A DNA stretch of 64,000 bases. It comes from Tetrapyrgos nigripes (taxonomy: Eukaryota > Basidiomycota > Agaricomycetes > Agaricales > Campanellaceae). The notes under the pieces were generated by a model. That model was given only the letters and a program-made list of their open reading frames with translations. It was not told the origin of the DNA and made no database searches. Each line of letters starts with the position of its first letter. The first letter of the stretch is position 1. Below, in pieces: positions 21,533 to 33,203 of the stretch. The stretch spans positions 620,001-684,000 of the forward strand of contig JAACJM010000002.1 of NCBI GenBank assembly GCA_013368315.1, read 5' to 3'. The position numbers were made by a program, and so were the translations under genes.

Positions 21533-22900
21533 TCATTTTCGACGAGACTTCGTCCCTCGTCGTCGTAACCTCTCGACAACTTCCAGTTCGCTAGGTGATT
21601 CCACGGTCCGTTTCCGCTTGCGAGAAATCCACTTTGGTACAGATATTACTACCTCAACCTGGAGCCTGGGGAATTTGGAGATTGGTTTCGTATCATCAGG
21701 CTGATCCGTTTTCTTTTTATCCTTGGACCGGCCTGTTGTCGTGGCGGCGGCGGACTTGTCTTTTCCTTCGTCGCAACGCGCACTGGCAATTGAACTGGAG
21801 GCCCAGTGTGAATATTCCTCAGCTAACTTTCGCTGAAAGTCGACGTCGTATAGGTGGTGATATACTGATGATGATCATGAAAGGCAGTCCATCAGCTTCA
21901 GTTAAACATAATCAGAGATTATATCACGTACTTACCTCTTCACCCCGAAGGAAAGCATCTGAAATCTCGTGAGCAGTCACATCGTGGAATTTACGCCCTT
22001 TCAGAGCCAAGGCCTCGACTTGCTCTTCTCTTGTAGGCTCTCGTCTGAGTCCCAGTTTAGTGCGAAGCCTTATCCGACATCTGCAGCGCCGAGCCCAGTC
22101 CGTCTCGCTCAACTGTTTTACCCAGATTGCTCGCATCTACAGGTAATCAGTCTTTTGTAGCGGTTTTCAAGGAGATGAACACTAACTGTCTCCATGTCAT
22201 CCCTCAACCACTCTTCAACTGTCAAAGACGCCGCCTGAACCATCTTGTATTGACCAAGATATTGGTACCGGCTAGTTTCCAATTTGGTGAACACACGCAT
22301 TATGTCTGGCCAGTCGCTTGGAAACCATCCCTGGAGAACTTCAACCCCGGTGCACCGGGAACTTGAGGTGCGTGTGGATTGTAGTCCATGTTGATGTATA
22401 TAAAGTCCGCCATCCCATGCTTTTCGAAGAATTTCCGGCTGATTTTTGGGAAGGTATATCTGGTGTTACCACCATATGTAGCAGACATGAACGCACGAGA
22501 GACAGTCACGTCCATGGTTAGTTTGTCGAGAGCAATGGGGATAGGTTGCAAATCCACGTTCTGAAGTCGACTGTGAATGACCTCATCGCTCAGGCCAACA
22601 GTCTTTACGGTTTTCTTCTTTATTTTGATATCTGACTGTGGAGTGACGTAGTCAGTTCCAATAGACCACTGTGGTCAAACTCCCGAGGAATTCATACCTT
22701 GGGGACACGCTTGATATCTGCTTGTTTGTTTTCGCCTTGGTTGAAAGCTGGTGGATGCCGTTTTACACTGGTGGGACTCCGGACAGCTTCACACTTGAAC
22801 CTTTCTTCGTCAGCAGACTCCTCCAGACTCCTGCACATAAGGTTAGTCAGAATCTTCATCCATTCAGACTAAAACATGATCGTGATTACTTTAAGCAAGA
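21533..22900 (-). pseudogene. Orphan family copy D, diverged and frameshifted
   Basis: Reverse-strand segments match copies A and C. Exon 2 (22635-22187) has DFIYINMDYNPHAPQVPGAP and RVFTKLETSRYQYLG. Exon 3 (22136-21936, 67 codons) has MRAIWVKQL, EPTREEQVEA and AFLRGEE. A last exon from about 21864 runs through YDVDFQRKLAEEY to a Lys/Arg-rich tail and a stop at 21535-21533. Exon 2 is 449 nt, not a multiple of three, and the frame shifts between GAPGLKFS and DWPDIMRVF near 22340. The last exon also does not join in frame with exon 3. A diverged first exon is visible around 22690-22840. It is therefore probably non-functional, and it is the most divergent of the four copies. Confidence 0.65.
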
Positions 22901-23349
22901 TGCGCTTGACTGGAACGCGTTGTTCCCGAGATCTGGCAAAGACAGAGTCAACCTCCTCGTTTTTGATTAACATATCGAGGATATCCCTTTCAAGGACGGT
23001 CCACAATATTGTGGATGTGGCGTTGATGTAGCGACTGCAAGAGACAAACCATACGCGTCGGACCAACTCGCTGGCAATTCAGGAGTGTTTGCTTCAAAAA
23101 CTGTTGCCAAACATTGTCCTTTCTGTCTCCTAAGGCTTCCTTGCGAGTTGACGCGAATTATCTCTGTATAAAGAATGCCAAACGGTAGCAAAATAGATAG
23201 GATTTCCGATAATTACAACTGAGGCAAGTTACTAGGCAAGTACATATAAGTAAGTTACAAGAATGGGAGAAAGAGCCGAAATCAAAAGCCTCGAGAACGC
23301 CAGAAAAGCATCGCACATATCCGAGATACAATCTGCAGCCCAACAGACG
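22901..23349. other. Intergenic, no gene recognised
   Basis: Only short unsupported frames lie between orphan copy D and the 3' end of the antiporter gene. Confidence 0.45.
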
Positions 23350-26211
23350 CTAATCTTTAGCAGGGGGTGTCCCAGGAAGTGGCACAGCGACGGAATCATA
23401 GATCGAAGAGCTAGCGACACTCAAGAGGGTCGATGAGCGTCTGGGTGTCGCTGCTCCACTTCTTGGAGGTTCATCCACAAACCTGATACTCCTCGCAGGA
23501 CTATGGTCCCTGCTTGGCAGAGCTGAAGACGGCATAGATTGTAGTCTGCGAAGAGAATCTAGCCTGGTTTGTCTAGGTCGTAGATCAGGTCGAGGACGAC
23601 CCTGGTCACCTGGAGCAGACGTCCTGGAAACAGCAGGCCTGCCTCTGTTCCATTCATTAGTGTCTTCTAGTTCCGTTTCTGCGGCTTCTCGGAAACGTGA
23701 GTGGGCTATATTGGAAGAAGTCGTCGACGCACGACGAAGGGAAGGACGTTTCCCTTTCGACCTGGTAGTCCTGTATGATCGACTTCGGGAGCCGGAAGCT
23801 GACGAGGGGGTCCTGGTCACGATAGAGGTCGTCATCGGGGCTTCAGACGGATCTGAGGCCCACCCGTCTTCATCGTCACTAGCTGGTACGACTATCTCCC
23901 CAGGGGAAAGACCACCCAATCCAATATGCTTCGCTTCCTCGTTCAACTTGGTCGCTGCCTCTTTCAATCCTTCTACTACTCCTTCCTCGAAATGCTTGGC
24001 CTTCTGTTCCAAATGCATGAGATAGTCCCCAACTTCTTTCTTCACTGTTTCCGTGGACCCACGGAAAAACTTCCGCTCGTGCTGCAGCTGGTGCCCAGTG
24101 TGATGGGGGTGAGTGTGACCATTCCCTGCCGTCTCCACTTCTGTCACCGCCTGATTATCCGTACTACGCTCCTGGGGTGGCCTATGAAGGTCAAAGCGAG
24201 GCAAGGAAGCGTGAGGAAGATGTAGCAAATGAGGTAGGTGAAGCTGAAGCCCGTTCCCTCCATGAGCATGACTTGGGTAAAACCAATCCCTGACAACCTC
24301 AACTTCAACTTCTTCACCTGCACCTCGCCTCCGCTCAATGATACGGTGTGGACCTTCCTGCCATTCCTCTACTATCTCTTCCTGGCTCGCAGGAGACGTC
24401 AACGTCATTGGCAGACTTTGCACCGTTCCTTCCTGAGCAGTCGTCGCACAATTTGCGCTCATGGGACTTCCTGCCGCAGGCAAATCGTCACCATCAAGTA
24501 TGCTGTCTCGGAAGCTGTCCTTTTCTCCTCGTTCCGCCCTGTCTATTTCGTCCTCTCCTATCTCATGGGCCAAATGTTCCGAGTCCTTATTCATCACAAT
24601 TGCCTCGTCACCTCTATTCACGTGCCTGGCCTGTGTTGTCCACTCGGGTGCAGCGTGGTCTCCATGTGTAGAGATACTTGGGTGCCTTGACAAGGACCTT
24701 GTCGCCGTGTGAAGTCGACGAGATAAGGAGAACCCGGGTATTGACAGCCCATGTATCAGGATGGAGCACAAAACCATAAACGCACAAACAGGCTGGATGA
24801 CCCTGGCCACTAAACGTGTCTGAGGGTTCGCACCATCAGCTGTCGCGGGGTCTACTTCAGCAATATGGTCGTTTAAGAAACCAGCGGCTAGAGTGCTAAT
24901 GAACACCGCTCCAATGCCCATGGGTCCGAAATGTCCCGAGAAGATGGCCTCTCGGAAGGTCTTGATGTCAGGAATCCATTTGTACAGCGCTATCACCACC
25001 GGCAGTCGCCTGAAGAGCAACACCAGAATGGCGATGATCACCAGCCTCCACACTTCCAAAGTCAGCTCTTCCTTGTCGTCAAACGCGCTAAACGGCATCC
25101 AGGCGCCTACGAAAATGAAACTGGCGATGTTGAAGAGCAAATCGATTACGCTGGAAAAAACGGATTCCTCTGTCTGTCTGTTGAAGAAGCCATCCCAAGC
25201 GAATGCACTCCCGCAGAAGAAAGCCGCTAAAAGGTCGTCTGAGCCTATGATGACGACAACCCCGACAGTGAGCATCGCTAGAGAAAGGTATTGTGCGACT
25301 GCGGAGTGTCGGTCTATAAGGTCGTGCGCTTCGCAGTATTTTATGAGATAGCGAAAGAATGTCCCTATAAGGGAGCCCAGGACCACGCCGAGAATTATTT
25401 GGTCTGACAAGGTTGTAAATATACCAATACGCGCAAAGTGATATAGAACAAAGGCTCACATAACCAAAGGAGTAAGAACCAGTCTCTGACTGCCGATTTT
25501 GTAGACCCTTCCGTTATGAGATAGAGAGCTAAGAATAGGAAAGGATATGCGGCTCCATCATTACATGCAGATTCTGCCGCCAGAAGGTTGCGAAGATGGG
25601 CAGGGACATTTTTGTCTGCGTACTTGCCACCAACGACTGCTGCTGCAAGTATAGGATCTGTTGGTGTAAGGCAGGCAGCCACACATAGCGCGGAGAGGAA
25701 GTCAAGCCCGGGGATAAGGGCATAAATGAAAGCTGCAGAGACGAACCAACCCTGCAGTCCGCGGAGTCAGATTATGCAACAGTACAATGAGACACTATCA
25801 GCTCACCCAGGTCATCACAGGCCCAAGCATGATCAAAAGACTCCTCCAATGCCGTTTCATATAGGCTTTGGGTAGCTCGACGCCAATTGCAAACACTCCA
25901 ATGGCTAAGACGACTCTGGTGAATTCGAGCGTTATGGCGTCGGTATTGGAGTCCGACCCGTTCCCCCAACTTCTAGGATTAAAGATGTTGGCTCCATATG
26001 GACCAATAATGACACCGAAAAGAAAAGCCCAGCAGGCTTCACCGACGTAGAGCTTTTCACGGAGGAAGAGGGAAAACATTCCAAAGAACACGACAAATCC
26101 TCCAAGACAAAGATAGGTAATGTGTGCGGTTGTCACCTGAAACTATTTGGCGCAGGTGAGAAGCAGACTAACCTTGAGAAGGAAGGGAAGACATACCGGG
26201 TCAAAGGTCAT
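23350..26211 (-). CDS. NHA1: Plasma-membrane Na+(K+)/H+ antiporter, Nha1 type (CPA1)
   Basis: Reverse-strand exons 26211-26197 (five codons, MTFDP), 26142-25807, 25751-25460 and 25403-23350 give 898 residues. The membrane domain (residues about 10-430) has the CPA1 signatures: HITYLCLGGFVVFFGMFS, the TPTDP turn (146-150), the ESACND ion-site motif (Asn181-Asp182), SFIFVGAWMPF and FGPMGIGAVFI. A long hydrophilic C-terminal tail of about 450 residues follows, rich in Ser, acidic and His-rich patches (HLPHLLHLPHA), as in fungal Nha1 proteins where the tail tunes salt tolerance and cell-cycle responses. Family members export Na+ and K+ in exchange for protons across the plasma membrane. The tiny first exon matches the short N-terminus of the family. 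Confidence 0.92.
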
Positions 26212-29200
26212 CTTAGGTAACAAAAGGAAAATGACCGGAAATTAATCAAAGAGAAAGGTGAGCGAGAGGTATCTACAATGATGAAGAGGGCAGGGATGGA
26301 CATCTGAGAACTCGGTCTTCATGCAAATAATCTTATATCCACCTTTCAAAGCAATGGCGTGGTAGCCGCAAGGAAACCGACGCAGGACCCGAGAAGGATC
26401 GGAACTTCACAGTGAAGACTCGGGAAGCTTCGACAGCCAGCTTGCTTTCATATAAGTTCGGCAAAGAGACATATCCGGCGAGGGTAGGATCTGATGTCGA
26501 GAGCAATTTGATGAGTTTGACGGCTACAAGCATTCAAATTTCTCTTACTGGAATACATGGTAGTTGTTTCTATAAAACTGTTATCCATTTAGCATAAAAT
26601 CGCGAAAGGAGGTCAAGACGCACGTTCTTTTGGCACATCAAAAGGCGTGGATTACTAGCCGCTACTACAGACTGCAGGACATCGTCAGACCTTAAATTTG
26701 ACAACTTTCTCAAAAAAAGCAGTTTCTCTTTCATATCGTGGTGTAATTGCAGACGGAGAGAAAGCAGAAGGTGGTCGAAAATCAAGAACAAGAAAGGAAC
26801 GAAAACTGTCTCGGGTCCGAAACGCGGGTGTTGTTTGGCAAGAGCCTCTCCTTGGACGTGTGGCTGTGCAATATTTCCCTTTTGACTTCTACCTCGATGT
26901 CATCAATTTCACTTTGCTCGAGTTTGCTTCCCACCAAGTGACCTTCCAAAGGCTCTGGAATTATGAAATACATGCTCCTAGCTCAAGTACGGCTTTTCTT
27001 TGAATCCCCTTGTTATGGAAACAACGGTCACTTCGCGGCCTGAAAAGCTCGCTGCTGCTCATGAAACAGTGGTATTTGCACGAGAGCTCACTTCGTTTCG
27101 GCTGTACCCCAATTATTGCGAGCTCACTTCCTTGAAGACTCGATCGCCTAAGAACAGCACCATTTAGTGGCCTATTCCTTCTGTCTATCCCTCGAAAGGT
27201 AGCCAAGCTCACATGCAGCCGATGGTCTGCACTGTGCTTCATTCCTCCTCAACTTAAATCCCTGCGCAGTTGGTGTTACTTCCCTGGTGCCGGATTACGT
27301 TCAACTGGCAGAAATAATTTGACCCCCGCATCTAACGCAAGCTTCTTCAGGTGCCCCACGTTACTTATGGGCTACAGGGATAGCCTTACCTGAGACACTA
27401 GCTAATATGGCTCAAAGCACTAACTTCAAATTCCCCTTGAATCCTAAACATAATGACGCAACTACAACAGCTCAGCTTCCATGAAATTTGAGTCATTTAG
27501 TACATTGTAACAAGTTTTCACGACCTCGGTGAGTATGGCACATTTTTTCCAACACCCCCTCGGGTACCAGATTTAACGGGCTTATATTCAGCGAGGATAG
27601 GGCCGGAATTCAAGGCTCAGAATATGTGTCAATGTCACTGACTTTTCAATACTCTCTTTTTCTTGGCAGAACCCTTGGGAAACCTTCATACCGTTCTCAG
27701 ACATGGCCTCCTTACTTCAGCGTGGCAAAGCCCAGCTTTTCTGGTAATCGGCCGAGAACTACTTCGAGCTTCAAATACCGCAATATACTTTTCCCGCTGG
27801 TAATAAGCTCAATGGAAAGTCATGGTTTGATCGTTCACGTCGCCGAGTTTTTTCCTTCTCACCTTATGCGAACGCTAATCGTTATCTCAGCGAAGCATTC
27901 TAGTCCATGGAAAAGCCAAAAAAAGCTCTTTCTTGGCATCACCGTGGATTCTCAAATGAGTTGCCATGTCACTACCGTACCGGTCTTGAATGTTGTTTTT
28001 GGCACGAGTATATCTCAGGACCGCAGGTCGAGTTAAGCCGATAGAGCCGGAATGATATGGTAGGAGGTTCAAATTCGATTCATTGAGTCCCCGTGAAGTT
28101 ATGCAAGTACCAACCCCAGAACTTAACATCTTATTGACCATTCTTCAAGCGGTGTTTCCAGACGTCACAGATGATGACACTCAATCACCATATGGATCGT
28201 AAGTACGCGTTCCAAAAACTCAAAGCTGTAGTAAGCTTTCATCTTCACTCCGATTAGTGGACGGAAATATGCCAGTGGCCATGGGGTGCGCCGCAACAAG
28301 CCGATTTCTCAAGGAGTTGCTATTCTTACTTCGTAGATTCGCATCTTCCAATTCTCCAGTGCATTACTGGGACCCTGATGTAATTCTTTGGGCTACCACA
28401 GCGAATGAAGCTGGGTACGACGTCGGTGACTCAGATGCAGTGTTAGATTCTCTGATGGTCGCGGTGATAACGTTTCATCCTCTCGGGATCTCATAATCAT
28501 TCACGTCCTCTATATCGATTCTCCTTAGCCACCATCAGCAACTTCTGTTGAGTACAGCCGGACACCCAGCCTTTAAAATGGAAGCAACTCTCCGAACATA
28601 GTAGGCATCTCATTTGAGACTCGTTCCCTTTGATCCAATCACCGCTAGGAGTGCTAGCACTGCTGTAGCGCCCACAAGTCAGGCTATTACTAGTCGTGAA
28701 TCGTGAATAGGTCGGGATGACGAAATCTATGGATGGAGAACTTCGGGGCCTATTAGGAGCTATTTGGGACTATGTATATATCATGTTGACGTTGACAATG
28801 ACTCGACTAAGTCAACCGTCTCGGTACGTAACTAAGATGATTATCAAGAACGTCCTCGTTTTCTCAGACAAAAGGACAAAGATCATGATTTATCTTGTAT
28901 TCATCTATAAGTGCACGCAACGTACACGCGGGCTCAGAAACCTTTATAAACCAGCTGTGCGGCAAGATATCGATTTATAGCTACACGAAACCCCACTTAA
29001 TCTTGACTACCGGACAACCCCCTTTATCTGTGAGTATCCTTTGACTCAAGTATTTACATTTTAGATTCGATACTCACCGAGTCATGGCGAAAGACTCTAA
29101 TATAGTACCCGAAGGACTGAGTCTGAAAGGATACTGGATCTGTAAAATTTCTGGACGCTGTTTACTTTTCTTCTTGATCGTAACGTGTAAGTACTCGAGT

Positions 29201-29264
29201 CTTTATAGGCAGGTAGCATTCAAGAGTGCTGAACCCTTCGCGCAGTACTTTACGACGCATTATC
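26212..29264. other. Gene-poor 3-kb interval
   Basis: No complete gene supported. Open frames at 26698-27003 and 27626-28036 look random. A coding-like patch at about 27780-28140 has stops in every frame and no family I can name, so a decayed gene is possible. The 60-80 bp before 29265 carry a CTTTATAGG TATA-like element for the small secreted peptide gene. Confidence 0.4.
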
Positions 29265-29489
29265 ATGCACCTATTCAAACATAATACCGACTTGACTGCA
29301 ATTCTGGCTTTCATGATAGTTGCATTAGCTATGGTCGCGCAGGTGAATACCACACCCGTGGCAGCAACGGCAGAAGCTGCCTTCACGACAAAAGGTGACT
29401 CTAAATGTTTATAGCTTTCGTGACTGATACTTATTCTTGAATATACAGGCCAGTGTGTATGCTCTAATCCGGCTTGCGATAACTGCTGA
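29265..29489 (+). CDS. Small secreted cysteine-rich peptide, 56 residues
   Basis: Two exons, 29265-29394 and 29449-29489, separated by a 54-nt GT-AG intron with a GTGACTGAT branch-like site; the join is phase 1. The product starts MHLFKHNTDLTAILAFMIVA: a short charged start and an 18-residue hydrophobic core, a good signal peptide with likely cleavage near residue 26-30. The mature part is only about 28 residues, Ala/Thr-rich, ending in QCVCSNPACDNC and the stop. The four cysteines (46, 48, 53, 56) fall in the last eleven residues, so the tail could hold two disulfides or bind metal. No Kex2 site (KR/RR) is present. The hydrophobic leader and all four cysteines appear only if both exons are used, which supports the model. 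I recognise no family; effector-like or signalling roles are speculation. Confidence 0.6.
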
Positions 29490-29697
29490 GGCTCTTTAGT
29501 GAGCTCAATAACTTGGACTGGAAATAGTATCTTTTTATGTACCAATGTCTAATCTATAATATTGTAGTATATAAGCTGCGACGCTAGAAGCCCAGATAGC
29601 CTACTCCATCTCTTCTTTTGCAGGGATTGCCTACTATCTACTGAACGAACAATACTTACTGCTACATCAGAGATGAACTTACATTGCCCTTCAGCAA

Positions 29698-29792
29698 GTC
29701 ACTTTGCCGGAGTGGTTAACGGGATCGCCTGCTATATTTGGCAGTCCAGCGGTTGCTCTTTGAGCGCGTGTGTTCGAATCGCACAGGTGACG
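29698..29792 (+). tRNA. tRNA-Ser (anticodon GCT) with a 13-nt intron
   Basis: The acceptor stem GTCACTT pairs with AGGTGAC over 7 bp, with discriminator G as in serine tRNAs. The D-arm is CCG-GAGTGGTTAA-CGG. The anticodon stem ATCGC/GCGGT encloses CTGCTA, then the 13-nt intron TATTTGGCAGTCC, then A38. The GCAG of the intron can pair with CTGC of the anticodon loop, the usual intron geometry. A long variable arm (GCTC-TTT-GAGC) and a T-arm (GTGTG-TTCGAAT-CGCAC) complete a type II serine tRNA. It reads AGC/AGT codons. The mature length is 82 nt before CCA. Confidence 0.93.
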
Positions 29793-29796
29793 ATGC

Positions 29797-29802
29797 TTTT
29801 TT
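29797..29802 (+). terminator. RNA polymerase III terminator of the tRNA gene
   Basis: A run of six T begins five bases after the tRNA 3' end, the normal Pol III stop signal. Confidence 0.85.
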
Positions 29803-30404
29803 CGACCGGATAAAGAGCAAGAAATAGAGAATCAATCCGAGTAGTCAAGGGATACCTGTTTGGGCTAGTGGAGTGAGCTACTCTTGAACCTTTCTGAACC
29901 AAATCTAAATCTTTTCATTAAGAATGCACGCATCCATAACTTCGACACCAGCGCGAAACCGCAACCGCAATGGCAACTCCGGCGTTCAGTTCGTGGACCA
30001 TGCCGTGCAATAAAATCCTCCTCCTCCTCCAGCCTGCACGACACATATGGTGTACGTACGTTTCGATTTCGAGTCATCAGCCGTCAAAATTCCAATATCA
30101 AACACAATTCCTCATTTTTTCCTCTTTGATGACACCATATGCTCAGACGACCCTGAGACTATTATCGTCAAGACAATTCATGATTGTCACCAGCAAAATG
30201 TTTTCAGAGTCATATCAGGGAGTATTAGCAACCACGTCAGAAAGTACTTTTTTACTGCGGAAACTCGGCTAGATTCTCTAGACTGTGAAAATAGTCCCAC
30301 GTCCATATAGGGCTTCCTCTCAACGTCGTCGTTCCGTCGTCGCCTCCCACATTGGTCCCACTCTTCCGTTATGCGCTGTGGGCTGTATCCCACACCTGGC
30401 ACAA
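29803..30404. other. Intergenic, no gene supported
   Basis: Short overlapping frames on both strands have no recognisable content. The 17-bp sequence AAACTCGGCTAGATTCT at 30261-30277 recurs in the same orientation at 30992-31008, bracketing the transposase fragment. Confidence 0.4.
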
Positions 30405-30941
30405 TTACCATGACACCCATTCAAGTCTCCACTCGCTGAACGGCCTCATGTCAGACTGGTGCCATATCTCGTCAAGGTCCTCGAGTAGTTCATTGAAAAC
30501 TTCTGAGATTGCACCCTGTGACCTATCATACTGAATACACAACTCATGATCATTGCTGCCAGTATGGAGGCGGGCCAGAAGAAGGCATAAAGCCTCAACA
30601 GGACTGAAACGGAAACGAGATGCAGTGATGAATGGATCTGGAATGTCCAACACTTTTGCTAGCCTCATAAGCTGAGTCTGAGAAAAGCGAAAGCGCCAGG
30701 TGCAATCCTGCTCATTGATTGAGGACAACCATTCCCAAGTTATCCGGTCACCAGAAGGTGTTGGACGTGGTTTAGAGAGCTGACTGATTGAAGATAGGAA
30801 TAGAAGATCGTCTTCATCGTCATCGCCACCGTCAAAGAGTAGTGAAAGGAAGGTTAATGCTTCAGGATTGGGTACTGATGGCCTGTCTACCAGGGCTTTC
30901 AGAGTTATGGTCTGGTTTACACTCGACTGACCAGAATCCAT
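30405..30941 (-). mobile_element. Truncated PIF/Harbinger-type transposase, N-terminal part
   Basis: A reverse-strand frame of 178 residues from ATG 30941 (an upstream TTG also fits). It contains a disordered acidic start and then the domain WRFRFSQTQLMRLAKVLDIP, SPVEALCLLLARLHTG, CIQYDRSQGAISEVFNELLE and DLDEIWHQSD. This is the helix-turn-helix-like region that precedes the DDE nuclease in Agaricomycete Harbinger-like transposases. The frame stops before any DDE residue or GFIDGT-type motif, so this is a dead fragment. No terminal inverted repeats were found. Confidence 0.6.
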
Positions 30942-31008
30942 TGATGTCGATGAGAGAAAATTGTGACTCGTCGGCTGTTTAATTTCAGCCAAAACTCGGC
31001 TAGATTCT

Positions 31009-31448
31009 GACGCGCTTAGCTTTCTGACGTGCTGCTAATACTCCCTATCACAATAGGAAATCTCGTATCCCAGTATAGTCCCCATCGCGCCGTGTGGTCC
31101 AATTCTATCCGAGTTATGGTGCAAGGTGCGCCAATACATAACCCAAATCGTGCTATATTGAAAGACCTTGAAGAAATATGATTCGATTGTGGCTAGTTTC
31201 AGCAAATGGAACGCAAGAAGACCAATGCTGACGAGCTGTAGGAATTGCAATGCTGACACAGCGCGATGTGGAAAATATATCGGTAGGTATCGCGTACACA
31301 GGAGGAGGAGGAGTCTATTACCCGGGCTGGGACCAAGAGCTGATACGTCGGGGTCGACATACTCGTTCTTCAACTGGTACTTCCCTTCTGTGGTGGTCAC
31401 TCTATCGAAGACGTTCAATAGCGAGGTGAGATTCACCGCATTACGGTG
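31009..31448. other. Intergenic with a dispersed repeat word
   Basis: 31307-31347 carries the GGAGTCTATTACCCGGGCTG repeat also seen at about 53547-53580 (reverse) and 63024-63058. A reverse open frame at 31035-31436 (about 133 codons) has no recognisable domain. Confidence 0.45.
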
Positions 31449-32383
31449 TTCAAAGTGTTAAAAAAATAAATTCCGAGTTTTACCTTGCGAGTTCGAGGCT
31501 TTGCGATTTTCCCAAGGCTACGATTTCCGATTGTGTTTCGGAGCTGACCAAGAATAATGCTCTTCAAGGTTCCTGGGTTTGAAATATCTCTTTTAAATGC
31601 ATCTATAGGGAAATCTACTCTGTAAAAGCTGTCAAAAAGGGTGTTCGGGGTGACTTTGGCTGCCACGTAACCTCTCATCGTCGTCGCTCATGCCTTTCTC
31701 CCGACTTTCTCCATAGTTCCTGGGTCAGGAATACTCTGTGGCTCACGTACTCGTCTATGCACTCTCACGGCCACGGTCCCCGACTCAGCCTCATATTCCC
31801 CGTCCAAGACAACTGTCCCCGAATCGTCAAAGAAGACCAAGACCTCATTATTCTCGAAGATGTCGAGATCGTTCCTCCCTCTCCTCCATCTTTTTCTAGT
31901 CGTCATATGCGCAAACCCCTTGAGCATCTACCTGGAAGACCGGGCACTCAGTATACCCCTTTCCGGGTCCTCAATGCAGCATTGAAGTTCCATCAGTACT
32001 TACCCAAGTACTCCTTTGCTTCATCTTCGCCTAGCAACAGTCTCTGACCAGATAGAAAGATGCGAGGCATTTCTACCAGGATGGGAAGGGAGGAGAGACT
32101 GACAGAGTCGAGAGGGTCATCATGAATAACAGTGACTATAGTTTGGTTCTTTCTTGTTTTCTTTTCGTTATATTTCTCCATGTACGTTTGAATTAGATGT
32201 TTATTAACTACTATCTGATGCCCTCTGAGAATCAGTTTCTAAAGCAAGTAAGGACTGAATGGCGGAGTGTAAAGTTGGAAATTGCAGCCTCAAAATTGCA
32301 AGTCGAAAATTGTAGTCTCGGAAAAATCGCAAAGCCTCAAACTCGCAAGGTAAAACTCGGAATTTATTTTTTAACATTTTGAA
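31449..32383. mobile_element. Inverted-repeat element, about 935 bp
   Basis: Arms of about 65 bp face each other: 31449-31514 and 32318-32383. They share AAATTCCGAGTTTTACCTTG, CGAGTT, GAGGCTTTGCGATTTT and a TTCAAA-TGTTAAAAAA outer end. The outer boundary and any target duplication could not be fixed. The interior encodes no transposase. A non-autonomous DNA transposon is the simplest reading. Confidence 0.65.
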
Positions 32384-32548
32384 TTGTTGAGAGTGTTGAC
32401 ACACGTGCGTCCTCGGACTCATAGATACCTGGCGACATCCATTTTTCCTATCTCTAATTTGATTTACAGTATAGTATATATAGCGTATTTTACCCAGAAT
32501 AGATTAGACTTTTCTACCCAAACTAGACCTTCTAACATGAAAACCATA

Positions 32549-33203
32549 CATAACCAGCATCTGGTTTACCAGGAATATGCCTGAACTTGCCACCACGAGC
32601 AGCAATAGCAGAAGGGGCATATACCGGTTCACCAGAAGCAATTTGCTCCGGAGCGTCGGGATGGGAAACTCGACCAACTACAGGACAATCTGCTTCGTGT
32701 TCAGAAAGAGTGCTAAGTTCCGAATACAAGAGACTTACCGTGCCAGAGCTATTGAACAAGAACAGCAGACAATTTTCATCAGATCTCGAATTTGAAAGAA
32801 GACTAAACTCTTCCTACTTACCTGCGCATACAGCATCGGTGACCTTCTTCCATCCTTGAACCTGCTCTTGAGACCAGATTCCAGGAGCGTGAGGCCATTC
32901 GGTTCTACAAAATATCAAGTATGGTCAAGTACAACGTTAGTAAACCTCCTCGTTTGCAAAATATATGAAATACTCCGAACGAATATTGTACTTACCCTTG
33001 CTGAGCGACGGAACTCCTTCAGTAACAATAAGCCCTGCGCTCCTGGCGCGTTGTCTATAGTAATCCACAAGCATTTCATTAGGAACGTTCGTAGGCACCG
33101 CTCAATTCCTTGTCAGAGCAGACATGAAGATTCTGTTTTGAGTGGTGTATGGACCCAGTTGGAGGGGTTTGAGAAGAGAGGAGAGGTTTGTGGCGGTAGA
33201 CAT
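32549..33203 (-). pseudogene. Truncated old yellow enzyme copy (5' part only)
   Basis: The reverse strand from ATG 33203 repeats exons 1-4 of the complete OYE gene at 41991-40411: SALTRN, QRARSAGLIVTEG, the LWH micro-exon, GRVSHPDAPEQ and GKFRHIPGK are all present. It is broken by a premature TGA right after SALTRN (33098-33100 region), by a deletion of about 23 bp in exon 2, and by loss of everything after exon 4. The matching DNA runs on upstream, so 32549-33628 is a direct duplicate of 41309-42413. Confidence 0.85.

Noticed and set aside
24893..25351. Forward open frame of 152 codons
   Set aside because: Antisense to the membrane domain of the antiporter; no similarity of its own.
27626..28500. 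Possible gene with exons on the + strand
   Set aside because: Coding-like patches change frame repeatedly and match no family I know; too weak to annotate as a gene.
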